Source: Acholeplasmatales bacterium
GTDB lineage: Bacteria; Bacillota_I; Bacilli_A; Acholeplasmatales; Anaeroplasmataceae
NCBI GenBank assembly: GCA_017388605.1
Contig: JAFPIE010000163.1
Span: 1 to 6,942, forward strand
Reading direction: 5' to 3'
Length of the DNA stretch: 6,942 nt
The notes under the pieces are model-generated. The model did no database searches. It was not told where the DNA came from and worked only from the letters and a program-made list of their open reading frames with translations. The position numbers were made by a program, and so were the translations under genes. Positions within the stretch are counted from its first letter, which is position 1. Each line of letters begins with the position of its first letter. Positions 1 through 6,756 of the stretch are shown piece after piece.

Positions 1-747
<747 letters not shown>

Positions 748-748
<1 letters not shown>

Positions 749-1140
749 TGAATGTTGTTGTTTCTACACATCAGGGCGTATTATATAACGAAGATGTTGA
801 CTATGTCGTTGTACATAGTGATACCGATGGTGAATATGCCTGCTTAAAGGATCATGTCCCTGTCATATCTGTAATGGATACAGGATACATAAAGCTTGTA
901 AAGGATAAGGATGAATTTTATGTAGTAATTCAAAGTGGAATCTTTGAATTCAAGGATAATTTAGCTCAGGTCTTAGTCCAAGAGGCAATGATTGGTAAAA
1001 CCTATGAATCTGCAAAGAGTCATTTGCTTGCTATAAGACAGGAGCGTCTTGAAAGAAACCGTAAGGAATCTACAGATTTCACAAAGATGGAGCAGGAGCT
1101 TCGCGAGAATATAAAAACAACGAAGGCAGGCTCATTATAA
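748..1140 (+). CDS. atpC: ATP synthase F1 subunit epsilon
   Basis: The epsilon subunit is part of the F1 central stalk; it couples gamma to the c-ring and can inhibit ATP hydrolysis. The 130-residue product has the family's usual length. Residues about 1-85 form the N-terminal beta-sandwich, with the conserved GVLY, the LKDHVPVI segment at 33-40, GYIKL and the QSGIFEF strand, and then VLVQEA. Residues about 90-130 form the charged helical C-terminal domain (RQERLERNRKES). The ATG shares its first base with the last base of the atpD stop, and an AAGGAA lies 11 bases upstream at 731-736. The ATP-binding motif described for Bacillus PS3 epsilon, I/L-D-x-x-R-A-x-x-R, is not evident: an ungapped alignment by eye puts Lys at the Asp and Leu at the Arg. 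The identification is firm; the missing motif is only an eye alignment. Confidence 0.96.
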
Positions 1141-1144
1141 AAAT

Positions 1145-1372
1145 ATGATATTAGGAATTAATGTATATAATCTAGTATATACCTGTGTATATTTACTTAT
1201 ATTTGTCATTGTTTATTTTGTAATTCTACAAACAAATTTTGAAAAGCTATTTAAGCAAGGACAAATTTGGGCAATAAGAATAGGACAAATTCTAATCTCC
1301 TTAGCCTTTGCCTATTTGATTACACAAGGTATTATGGGATTAGTTTCAGCTACACAATTCACAATACAATAA
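1145..1372 (+). CDS. DUF1146 family small membrane protein (YwzB-like)
   Basis: A 75-residue integral membrane protein with two predicted membrane segments, about residues 8-28 and 44-67. They are joined by a short, moderately charged loop containing FEKLFKQGQIWAIRIGQ. The loop pattern and the ILISLAFAYL run that follows resemble DUF1146, the family of Bacillus subtilis YwzB, which is also found near atpC. No biochemical function is known to me for the family. The gene starts 4 bases after the atpC stop and lies before the operon terminator, so it is very probably co-transcribed with the ATP synthase genes. The ribosome binding site is weak (AAGG and AGG around 1123-1130, about 15 bases upstream), so translation probably depends on coupling to atpC. 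A link to ATP synthase assembly or membrane energetics is inference from position only. Confidence 0.85.
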   Translation: MILGINVYNLVYTCVYLLIFVIVYFVILQTNFEKLFKQGQIWAIRIGQILISLAFAYLITQGIMGLVSATQFTIQ

Positions 1373-1377
1373 AACTT

Positions 1378-1405
1378 AAAAGGCATGCGATTTTGCATGC
1401 CTTTT
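1378..1405. terminator. Bidirectional rho-independent terminator
   Basis: A perfect 11-bp stem, AAAAGGCATGC (1378-1388) with GCATGCCTTTT (1395-1405), closes a 6-base loop. The A-run on the left arm and T-run on the right arm give a T-rich 3' side on both strands; read leftward the hairpin is followed by AAGTTTT. It lies between the convergent DUF1146 gene (stop ending at 1372) and yigZ (stop at 1411), with only 5-6 bases to either stop, so it serves both. Confidence 0.9.
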
Positions 1406-1410
1406 GTGCT

Positions 1411-2028
1411 CTATTCATTTTTTAAAATCTCCACTTGGAATTCGCCAAGATAATTTAATGTATCTGCAGATATTTTATATTTATATAAATCCTCTTTTAG
1501 TGAAGCATATTTATCTAAATCACAGCTTCCTGTAAGAATTACATCCTCCATAAATGCTTGATCCTCTATATGAATATACGGAAAAACCTTAAGTAATGTA
1601 TTATATCCAGGATATGAAACTGTAAGTGTGAATTTTGCTTGCATCTTTGTATCATATAATTTCGCAAGCTTTAAGCATTCAGAAACGGAAGAAGAATAAG
1701 CTCGAACAAGTCCGCCTGCCCCAAGTAGGATTCCACCAAAGTATCTCGTGACTATAGCTAATATATTGGTCATATTATTTTTCTTTAATACATCAAGCAT
1801 GGGAGCACCTGCTGTTTTAGATGGTTCTCCATCATCGGATGATTTTTGTATTTCTTGGTTATCTCCTAATATATATGCATAGCAATTATGTCTTGCATCA
1901 TAATGCTTCTTTCTTACATAGGCTAATTTTTCTTCGACCTCTTCTAAAGAATCTACCCTAAAGATTCTTGTAATGAAGGTGGATTTTTGAATGACTATTG
2001 TATTTTCATAGGTTTCCTTTATTCTCAT
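1411..2028 (-). CDS. yigZ: YigZ/IMPACT family protein (UPF0029 plus DUF1949)
   Basis: A 205-residue cytoplasmic protein of the YigZ (E. coli) / YvyE (B. subtilis) family, related to the eukaryotic translation regulator IMPACT. The molecular role in bacteria is poorly defined; the two-domain fold has suggested nucleic acid or translation-factor binding. The UPF0029 domain covers about residues 15-120. Its signatures are DARHNCYAYILG at 44-55, SSDDGEPSKTAGAPML at 63-78 and TRYFGGILLGAGGLVRAYS starting at 94. The weaker C-terminal part, about 130-195, fits the DUF1949 ferredoxin-like domain. Total length is normal for the family. The start is well supported: GGAGGGG ends 5 bases before the ATG on the minus strand. 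The gene is transcribed alone, convergent with the atp operon and divergent from cca. No damage is seen. Confidence 0.94.
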   Translation of the reverse strand: MRIKETYENTIVIQKSTFITRIFRVDSLEEVEEKLAYVRKKHYDARHNCYAYILGDNQEIQKSSDDGEPSKTAGAPMLDVLKKNNMTNILAIVTRYFGGILLGAGGLVRAYSSSVSECLKLAKLYDTKMQAKFTLTVSYPGYNTLLKVFPYIHIEDQAFMEDVILTGSCDLDKYASLKEDLYKYKISADTLNYLGEFQVEILKNE

Positions 2029-2033
2029 TTTAT

Positions 2034-2040
2034 CCCCTCC
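2034..2040 (-). promoter_or_regulatory. Ribosome binding site of yigZ
   Basis: On the minus strand GGAGGGG is followed by ATAAA and then the ATG, a strong Shine-Dalgarno sequence at near-ideal spacing. It fixes the yigZ start at 2028. Confidence 0.85.
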
Positions 2041-2053
2041 ATCATTTACATAT

Positions 2054-2059
2054 ATTATA
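2054..2059 (-). promoter_or_regulatory. Possible -10 element of yigZ
   Basis: The minus strand reads a perfect TATAAT here, 25 bases upstream of the yigZ start codon, which would give a leader of about 20 bases containing the ribosome binding site. The best -35 match at 17-base spacing is TTTATT, only 3 of 6 to consensus. The surroundings are nearly pure A/T, so a chance match is possible. Confidence 0.45.
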
Positions 2060-2071
2060 TATTTATTTTTA

Positions 2072-2099
2072 TTAAAAATAAAAGAAAAAATGATATAAT
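2072..2099 (+). promoter_or_regulatory. Promoter of the cca-pulA-yhaM cluster (extended -10)
   Basis: TGATATAAT at 2091-2099 is a perfect -10 hexamer with the TG of an extended -10. TTAAAA at 2072-2077, 16 bases upstream of the hexamer, matches the -35 consensus at 4 of 6. Transcription should begin near 2106, about 11 bases before the chosen cca ATG. The element sits in the 88-base divergent region and faces away from the candidate yigZ promoter. Confidence 0.65.
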
Positions 2100-2105
2100 G
2101 TATTT

Positions 2106-2110
2106 AGGTG
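2106..2110 (+). promoter_or_regulatory. Ribosome binding site deciding the cca start
   Basis: AGGTG lies 6 bases before the ATG at 2117, good spacing for that start. The upstream in-frame GTG at 2108 overlaps this element and has no Shine-Dalgarno sequence at usable distance, so the ATG at 2117 is preferred. Confidence 0.65.
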
Positions 2111-2116
2111 TTTACT

Positions 2117-3202
2117 ATGGACTTAATTGAAATCGGAAAAGAAATTTTAAAAAAAATAAATAGCCTAGGGTATACGGCCTATATCGTTGGTGGAGCGGTT
2201 AGAGATTATTTATTAAATATTTCAAGCAACGATTGTGATTTGACTACAAATATGCCACTAGATTTAATAAAGAATCACTTTAAGGTTTTAGATAATGGTA
2301 GTGATTACGAAAGTGTAACGATTCTATATAAGGAATATTCCTTTGAAATTACTCATTTTAGAAGGGATATGGAATATATGGATCATAGACATCCTAAGGT
2401 TATGCTTGTCGATAATTATTTAGAGGATTCCAAAAGAAGAGATTTTACGATTAATGCCTTAGCTATGGATTCTTCTGGCGAAATTTTAGATTTCTATGAT
2501 GGAATAAAGGATTTAAAGGAAAAACAAATTAAAGCGATTGGAGACCCATTTTTACGCTTTACTGAGGATGCCTTAAGAATCCTAAGGGGATTATATTTTT
2601 CATCGAAACTAGATTTTGAAATAGAATCCAATACCTTATTTGCGATGGTAGATAAGAAGGAGCTATTAGCATTACTATCTACAGAAAGATTATATCAATA
2701 TTTCATTAAAATCTTATATGCAGATACAGATAGAGGAATAAGATATATTAATGAATTAAATCTTTTCCAATATATACCTAAATTTAAAAGATGGTTAAAT
2801 TTAGTAGATAAGAATATGAAGCAAGAGGATTTAATCTATTATTACTATTTGCATAAGCATGATTATCCTATGTTGCCTACAAAGGAGCAGGCTAAAATTT
2901 CAAATATATTAGATACTCTTTTAAAAACAGACGATTCTTATACTTTGTATAAAAATAAAGACTACTATTTTAAATTTAAGGATATACTTAAGCATTTTGG
3001 CTGTGATATAATAGGGCGGGATAAAAAGATAGAAGCATTTCCTATACTATCCGATAAGGACTTAAGCTTAAGTAAGGAAGAAATTGCATCATATTTTGAT
3101 GGCAAGGATAAGGCTTTAGCTATAGAAAATGTTATTCGTGCTATCTTAAATAATGAATTAGAAAATGATAGGGAAGCTATAAAAAAATTTATTTTGAAGT
3201 AA
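2117..3202 (+). CDS. cca: CCA-adding tRNA nucleotidyltransferase (class II)
   Basis: This cytoplasmic enzyme builds or repairs the 3'-terminal CCA of tRNAs from CTP and ATP without a nucleic acid template. From the ATG at 2117 it has 361 residues, slightly short of the roughly 400 common in Firmicutes. In that numbering the class II head domain shows the GGAVRD motif at 25-30, the metal-binding DCD at 39-41, a further acidic strand around Glu77 (FEITHFR), RRDFTINALAMD from 107, and the EDALR base-recognition motif at 150-154 followed by ILRG. STERLYQYF around 190 fits the neck motif. The C-terminal body/tail is divergent, as is usual. A bacterial poly(A) polymerase is the main alternative, but a CCA enzyme is more likely in a Firmicute. 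An in-frame GTG at 2108 would add three residues; it lacks a usable ribosome binding site. pulA begins 12 bases downstream. Confidence 0.93.
   Translation: MDLIEIGKEILKKINSLGYTAYIVGGAVRDYLLNISSNDCDLTTNMPLDLIKNHFKVLDNGSDYESVTILYKEYSFEITHFRRDMEYMDHRHPKVMLVDNYLEDSKRRDFTINALAMDSSGEILDFYDGIKDLKEKQIKAIGDPFLRFTEDALRILRGLYFSSKLDFEIESNTLFAMVDKKELLALLSTERLYQYFIKILYADTDRGIRYINELNLFQYIPKFKRWLNLVDKNMKQEDLIYYYYLHKHDYPMLPTKEQAKISNILDTLLKTDDSYTLYKNKDYYFKFKDILKHFGCDIIGRDKKIEAFPILSDKDLSLSKEEIASYFDGKDKALAIENVIRAILNNELENDREAIKKFILK
3004..3012 (+). promoter_or_regulatory. Possible internal extended -10 promoter for pulA
   Basis: Inside the 3' part of cca the sequence TGATATAAT repeats exactly the extended -10 element found before cca. 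It lies about 200 bases upstream of the pulA start. No convincing -35 is seen at 16-18 bases (ATACTT or TACTTA), but extended -10 promoters can work without one. It is also ordinary coding sequence, so this is a weak call. Confidence 0.3.
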
Positions 3203-3214
3203 GGATGTGTATTT

Positions 3215-5308
3215 ATGTTAAAAGGAATGAAGGCATATATTGATTCATTTGAATTAATTACCGTATTAGTTGAAAAAAGCTTATGTTATCCACTTAAGGT
3301 ATTTTATTTAATTGATGGAGATATCAAAAGAAAGCTTGAATTTTTAGATTTAGCTGAGGATTGTGGAGAATTCTATAAATTCCGTATGAAATTTGATCCA
3401 AGCATTGAGCTACATAAGGAATATATTATTGAGGATGAAAGTGGTAATCGCTGCTTCTTAAGAAGTGGTTCTGTTATAAGAAGCCCTGAATTTGAAAGAA
3501 GATTTGCTTATGAGGGACCATTAGGCTTTGAATACCACAAGGAATATACAATATTTAGAGTATGGAGCCCTGTTGCTAAAAAATTAATTGTTGAATTATA
3601 TAAGGATACCGGTAAGGAAAGACATAATTTCACTTATGTTAATCAAGGATTATGGGAATGCGTAGTCGAAGGAGATTTAGATGGTGTTGGCTATCTTTTA
3701 TTCGTTAAGGTAAATGAAAGATTACAAGCATTACTTGATCCATACGCAATAGCTTCAGCTGAAAATGAGAAATTTAATTTCGTAATTAATACAGATAAGC
3801 TATATAAGATGAAATACCCTAAGCCTGAATTTAGTGGAAGATATACGGATGCGATTATTTATGAAGCATCTATAAGAGATTTTACAAATCAATTAAAGGG
3901 TGAAAATTCAGGTACCTTCTTAGGTATGGTGGAAAACCATCCAACAGCGGGTGGTCCTACTGGACTTGATTATATTCAATCCCTAGGTATTACACATCTA
4001 CAATTACTTCCTACCTATGATTTTGGTGGTGTAGATGATGTTGAGAAGGATTCAAGATATAACTGGGGCTATAATCCAGATCAATATATGGTACCTTGTG
4101 GATGGTATTCTAAGCATCCTGAGGATCCATATTCAAGAATTAATGAGCTACTTGAATTAATTGATGAATGCCATAAAAGAGGTATTCGTGTCGTAATGGA
4201 TGTTGTATTTAACCATGTATATCATTGGAAAAACTTTGGCTTTGAAAAGCTTGTTCCAGGATATCCATATAGAGTAAATTTTGATTCTACGGTAAATAAC
4301 GCAACTGGCTGTGGTAATACCATCGCAACGGAAAGATTTATGAACACAAGATTCATTACAGATACCTTGAGCTTTTATGCAAAAACATACAATGTTTCCG
4401 GCTTTAGATTTGATTTAATGGGTCTATTAGATATCAATTCCTTAAACAGAGCCTATAAGGCATTAAAGAAGATTGATTCAAAGATTATGGTATATGGTGA
4501 GGGATGGAATATGGATAATCCACTTCCTGATGAATATAGACCTCATATGTATAATCATAAGAAAACTCCAGGCTATGCCTTCTTTAATGATCGATATAGA
4601 GATTATGTAAGAGGATCTCAATGGGATAGATCCTTTGGCTATGCCTTTGGTGTTGGTAAATCCTTATATGATTTAAATAAATTAGTTTTAGGATCTTGCT
4701 TAGATTATTATAAATTTGAAGAGCCAACACAAACGATAAATTATGTGGAATGTCATGATAATTACACCTTCTATGATTTTGGATTCTATGCACTTAAGGA
4801 ATCCGATAGTAAGGTTAAGGATGCAGCAAGAATTGCATTAAGCTTAATTTTATTATCTATAGGTGTACCATTTATTCATGCAGGACAGGAGTTCTTTAGA
4901 ACGAAGCGTGGTGTTGAAAATGCATATAATGCATCCGATTATATCAACGCCATTGATTATAAAAGAAGAGATGAAAATATTGATACCGTCAACATGGTGC
5001 GCGATTTAATTGAAATCCGTAAGAAATATGATTGCTTTAGAATCGCAAAGAAGAGCGAGGTACTTGAGCGTGTTCATACTCTTGAGGGTGCAACAACATT
5101 ACACACAGCTGGTATTATGTGCGAAAATAAGGATTGCCAATTATATATTTTTGCTAAGAATGATAAGAGTGAATACAAGGTTGATGTAGTATCAAGCGAG
5201 ATGATATTTGATGGCTTTAGAAAGTGTAGCATCAAGAATGATTCCTACACTCTAAAGGAACCAGGTATTTATGTCATCAGAAAGGATTCTAATGTTATTT
5301 GTAGGTAA
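3215..5308 (+). CDS. pulA: Type I pullulanase (intracellular glycogen/alpha-glucan debranching enzyme, GH13)
   Basis: The enzyme hydrolyses alpha-1,6 branch points in pullulan, glycogen-derived limit dextrins or maltodextrins. The 697-residue length and single-catalytic-domain layout fit type I pullulanases. A divergent N-terminal domain (1 to about 95) precedes a CBM48-like beta-sandwich (about 100-190, with YTIFRVWSPVAKKL), and the GH13 barrel runs from about 210. The family hallmark YNWGYNP is at 282-288 and DVVFNH at 329-334. GFRFDLMG carries the likely nucleophile Asp400, YGEGWNM the acid/base Glu429, and VECHDNYTF the third carboxylate Asp515. GVPFIHAGQEFFRTK and the NASDYINAIDY run follow. 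A small C-terminal beta domain begins around 610. There is no signal peptide, so it acts on internal glucans. AAGGA at 3201-3205 lies 9 bases before the ATG. It follows cca closely and its end overlaps yhaM. All catalytic residues are present. Confidence 0.95.
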   Translation: MLKGMKAYIDSFELITVLVEKSLCYPLKVFYLIDGDIKRKLEFLDLAEDCGEFYKFRMKFDPSIELHKEYIIEDESGNRCFLRSGSVIRSPEFERRFAYEGPLGFEYHKEYTIFRVWSPVAKKLIVELYKDTGKERHNFTYVNQGLWECVVEGDLDGVGYLLFVKVNERLQALLDPYAIASAENEKFNFVINTDKLYKMKYPKPEFSGRYTDAIIYEASIRDFTNQLKGENSGTFLGMVENHPTAGGPTGLDYIQSLGITHLQLLPTYDFGGVDDVEKDSRYNWGYNPDQYMVPCGWYSKHPEDPYSRINELLELIDECHKRGIRVVMDVVFNHVYHWKNFGFEKLVPGYPYRVNFDSTVNNATGCGNTIATERFMNTRFITDTLSFYAKTYNVSGFRFDLMGLLDINSLNRAYKALKKIDSKIMVYGEGWNMDNPLPDEYRPHMYNHKKTPGYAFFNDRYRDYVRGSQWDRSFGYAFGVGKSLYDLNKLVLGSCLDYYKFEEPTQTINYVECHDNYTFYDFGFYALKESDSKVKDAARIALSLILLSIGVPFIHAGQEFFRTKRGVENAYNASDYINAIDYKRRDENIDTVNMVRDLIEIRKKYDCFRIAKKSEVLERVHTLEGATTLHTAGIMCENKDCQLYIFAKNDKSEYKVDVVSSEMIFDGFRKCSIKNDSYTLKEPGIYVIRKDSNVICR
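5281..5286 (+). promoter_or_regulatory. Ribosome binding site deciding the yhaM start
   Basis: AAAGGA lies 5 bases before the ATG at 5292, inside the last codons of pulA. The alternative in-frame ATG at 5271 has AAGGA at 5255-5259, 11 bases away, which is a poorer spacing. Confidence 0.5.
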
Positions 5309-6173
5309 GGTAGCTGGGATGAATTCTTCAGATGGAAGAATTAATCTATTAGTTACAGATAAAAATAAGGTTCAAATGAACCTAAAGATTAATGATGAAA
5401 ATGGAATAGTGCTTGGTAAGGTTTATGCCTTTGAATATGATGCAATAGATAAAAAGGAACGTACCTCCTATATTGTAAAAAGCTTTAAGGAGGTATCCGA
5501 ATTACCACTTACCTTAATGGATGAAACCTTAAGAGATTTCTATAAATCCTCACCTATTTCTTTAGAGGATTCTGAGAATGAAATCAATAGATATATTGCA
5601 AGCATTGAAAATGAAAAAATTAGAAAAATCACAGAATTCTTAATTTTTAATTATCATGATAAATTCTATACATATCCAGCTGCATCAAAGATGCATCATG
5701 CCTATGTTGGTGGCCTTGCATATCATTCCATTGGAATGCTACATATGGCCGATGGCTTTATTGAGAACTATCCATATCTAAATAAGGATTATATCTATGC
5801 AGGTATTATGCTACATGATATTGGTAAGGCTATTGAATTAACTGGCTGTGTCGATACAGCATATTCCCTAGAGGGGCAATTACTTGGTCACTTAGTTATT
5901 GGCGCAATGGAAATTGAAAAGGCTGCAGAAAAGCTAGGCTATACGGGAGAAAAAGAGGTATTATACCTAGAGCATATGCTAGTGAGCCACCATGGCTTAC
6001 CTCAGTTTGGGGCAGCCAAAAAGCCAATGACGGCAGAAGCATTATGCTTATGGCATATTGATACGATTGATTCTAAATTTAGAACCCTAGGTGAGGTATT
6101 AGAGGAAACAGAAAGTGAAACCTATACGGATGCCATTGGCGTATTAGATCGCTCTAAGGTTTGGAAAATCTAA
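5292..6173 (+). CDS. yhaM: YhaM-type 3'-5' exoribonuclease (OB-fold plus HD domain)
   Basis: YhaM/CBF1 family proteins are cytoplasmic metal-dependent 3'-5' exonucleases that trim RNA 3' ends, and also cut single-stranded DNA in vitro. From the ATG at 5292 the product has 293 residues against about 314 in B. subtilis. Residues about 1-70 match a divergent OB-fold (SSDGRINLLVTD), with some conserved positions such as the usual tryptophan absent. The HD domain begins near 120: YPAASKMHHAYVGGLAYH at 128-145, the LHDIGK doublet His175-Asp176, EGQLLGHL with His200, EHMLVSHHG at 227-235, and WHIDTIDSK with a late metal-site Asp (257 or 260). These match YhaM segment by segment, so the HD site looks intact. 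The start overlaps pulA by 17 bases; starting at 5271 instead would add seven residues and enlarge the overlap to 38. RNA-tail work makes sense beside cca. Confidence 0.9.
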   Translation: MLFVGKVAGMNSSDGRINLLVTDKNKVQMNLKINDENGIVLGKVYAFEYDAIDKKERTSYIVKSFKEVSELPLTLMDETLRDFYKSSPISLEDSENEINRYIASIENEKIRKITEFLIFNYHDKFYTYPAASKMHHAYVGGLAYHSIGMLHMADGFIENYPYLNKDYIYAGIMLHDIGKAIELTGCVDTAYSLEGQLLGHLVIGAMEIEKAAEKLGYTGEKEVLYLEHMLVSHHGLPQFGAAKKPMTAEALCLWHIDTIDSKFRTLGEVLEETESETYTDAIGVLDRSKVWKI

Positions 6174-6191
6174 ATTTTCTTTGGGAGTAGT

Positions 6192-6596
6192 ATGAGAAGC
6201 AAGAAAATAAGGAAGATACAAACTACATATTCCATCTATATTGTCATATTTTCACTTTTGACTTTGCTGATGGTTTTTATTGCAATAAAAACCCCAAAAA
6301 TGGTAACGGATATATTCCATAGCTTTGTAGATGATGCAGGCCCAGGTGTAGGCTTTAATGGTTTTTTGGCAATAGTTTTTGACGTTTTCATTATTTTATT
6401 TGTTTTAATTTTAAATGTCGTTGTAATTGAAACCCTAATTGTTTCCATTATAGGATTAGTTAAAATATCTAAGTCAACAAAGAAAGCTGATATGGTTAAG
6501 TTTGCAAAATGGGAAGTAAGAAATAAAATTTGCAGAATACCAGGGAATTTGACACTTTCTACAACAGATGAGGATTATTCAATGATTTGTGAATAG
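6192..6596 (+). CDS. Membrane protein of unknown function
   Basis: I do not recognise this 134-residue protein. A basic N-terminus (RSKKIRKIQ) precedes a membrane segment at about 13-32. A roughly 25-residue loop with a glycine-rich stretch (DDAGPGVGFNGF) follows, then a long hydrophobic stretch at about 58-90 that contains Glu80 and may be one long helix or two short ones. The lysine-rich KISKSTKKADMVKFAKWEVRNK leads into a polar tail of about 35 residues. By the positive-inside rule both ends are probably cytoplasmic. GGGAG lies 4 bases before the ATG, and the yhaM stop is only 18 bases upstream, so it is likely the last gene of the cca-pulA-yhaM transcript. Its base and codon use (many TTT and ATT) matches its neighbours. 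No catalytic or binding motif is visible. Being a real gene is fairly safe; its function is open. Confidence 0.75.
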   Translation: MRSKKIRKIQTTYSIYIVIFSLLTLLMVFIAIKTPKMVTDIFHSFVDDAGPGVGFNGFLAIVFDVFIILFVLILNVVVIETLIVSIIGLVKISKSTKKADMVKFAKWEVRNKICRIPGNLTLSTTDEDYSMICE

Positions 6597-6607
6597 TATA
6601 GAGGAAT

Positions 6608-6629
6608 GGAGGCTTGGACCTCCTTTTTT
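6608..6629 (+). terminator. Rho-independent terminator of the cca-pulA-yhaM cluster
   Basis: GGAGG (6608-6612) pairs with CCTCC (6619-6623) around a 6-base loop, followed directly by six T residues at 6624-6629. The stem is short but GC-pure in an AT-rich setting. It starts 11 bases after the stop of the preceding membrane protein gene. The GGAGG is not used as a ribosome binding site, because no start codon follows at suitable distance. Confidence 0.8.
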
Positions 6630-6630
6630 C

Positions 6631-6658
6631 TTGACAAGATTTAAAACGTTGTTATTTT
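6631..6658 (+). promoter_or_regulatory. Possible distal promoter in the 6597-6756 spacer
   Basis: A perfect -35 TTGACA (6631-6636) lies just after the terminator T-run, with TATTTT (6653-6658, 4 of 6) at 16-base spacing. It could drive the membrane protein gene at 6757 from a leader of nearly 100 bases. The nearer TTGACA promoter is a better placed alternative. Confidence 0.35.
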
Positions 6659-6692
6659 CTAATCATCATAAGGAAGATAGATATGATTTTTA

Positions 6693-6721
6693 TTGACAAA
6701 GGTAAAAAAGAATACTATTCT
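6693..6721 (+). promoter_or_regulatory. Probable promoter of the membrane protein gene at 6757
   Basis: TTGACA (6693-6698) is a perfect -35 and TATTCT (6716-6721) a 4-of-6 -10 at the ideal 17-base spacing. Transcription would start near 6728, about 29 bases before the ATG, at a small palindrome. Confidence 0.55.
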
Positions 6722-6727
6722 ATTCTC

Positions 6728-6740
6728 GTCATAAAATGAC
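6728..6740. promoter_or_regulatory. Palindrome at the predicted transcription start (possible operator)
   Basis: GTCAT and ATGAC form a perfect 5-bp inverted repeat around AAA. It lies between the predicted -10 and the ribosome binding site, so it could be a repressor site or a small 5'-end hairpin. The arms are short, and chance cannot be excluded. Confidence 0.25.
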
Positions 6741-6743
6741 AAA

Positions 6744-6749
6744 GGGGAG
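6744..6749 (+). promoter_or_regulatory. Ribosome binding site of the gene at 6757
   Basis: GGGGAG ends 7 bases before the ATG at 6757, a strong site that supports this start for a reading frame which has no stop within the window. Confidence 0.75.
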
Positions 6750-6756
6750 AGAAAAA

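Noticed and set aside
1166..1171. TATAAT inside the DUF1146 gene as a promoter
   Set aside because: There is no TG extension or good -35, and no gene downstream needs it before the terminator; expected by chance in AT-rich DNA.
2108..2110. GTG as the cca start
   Set aside because: It overlaps the AGGTG that best serves the ATG at 2117 and lies only 2 bases from the predicted transcription start.
4584..4793. Minus-strand open frame of 69 codons inside pulA
   Set aside because: It is opposite a conserved GH13 catalytic region, and its composition (many His, Ile, Asn, Tyr) is typical of an antisense shadow.
4920..4934. ATGCAT repeated around TATA as an inverted repeat in pulA
   Set aside because: The arms are self-palindromic AT-rich coding sequence encoding the conserved NAYNASD region; no regulatory context.
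6236..6448. Minus-strand open frame of 70 codons opposite the membrane protein gene at 6192
   Set aside because: The plus-strand frame has a ribosome binding site, operon position and membrane segments; the antisense frame has none of these.
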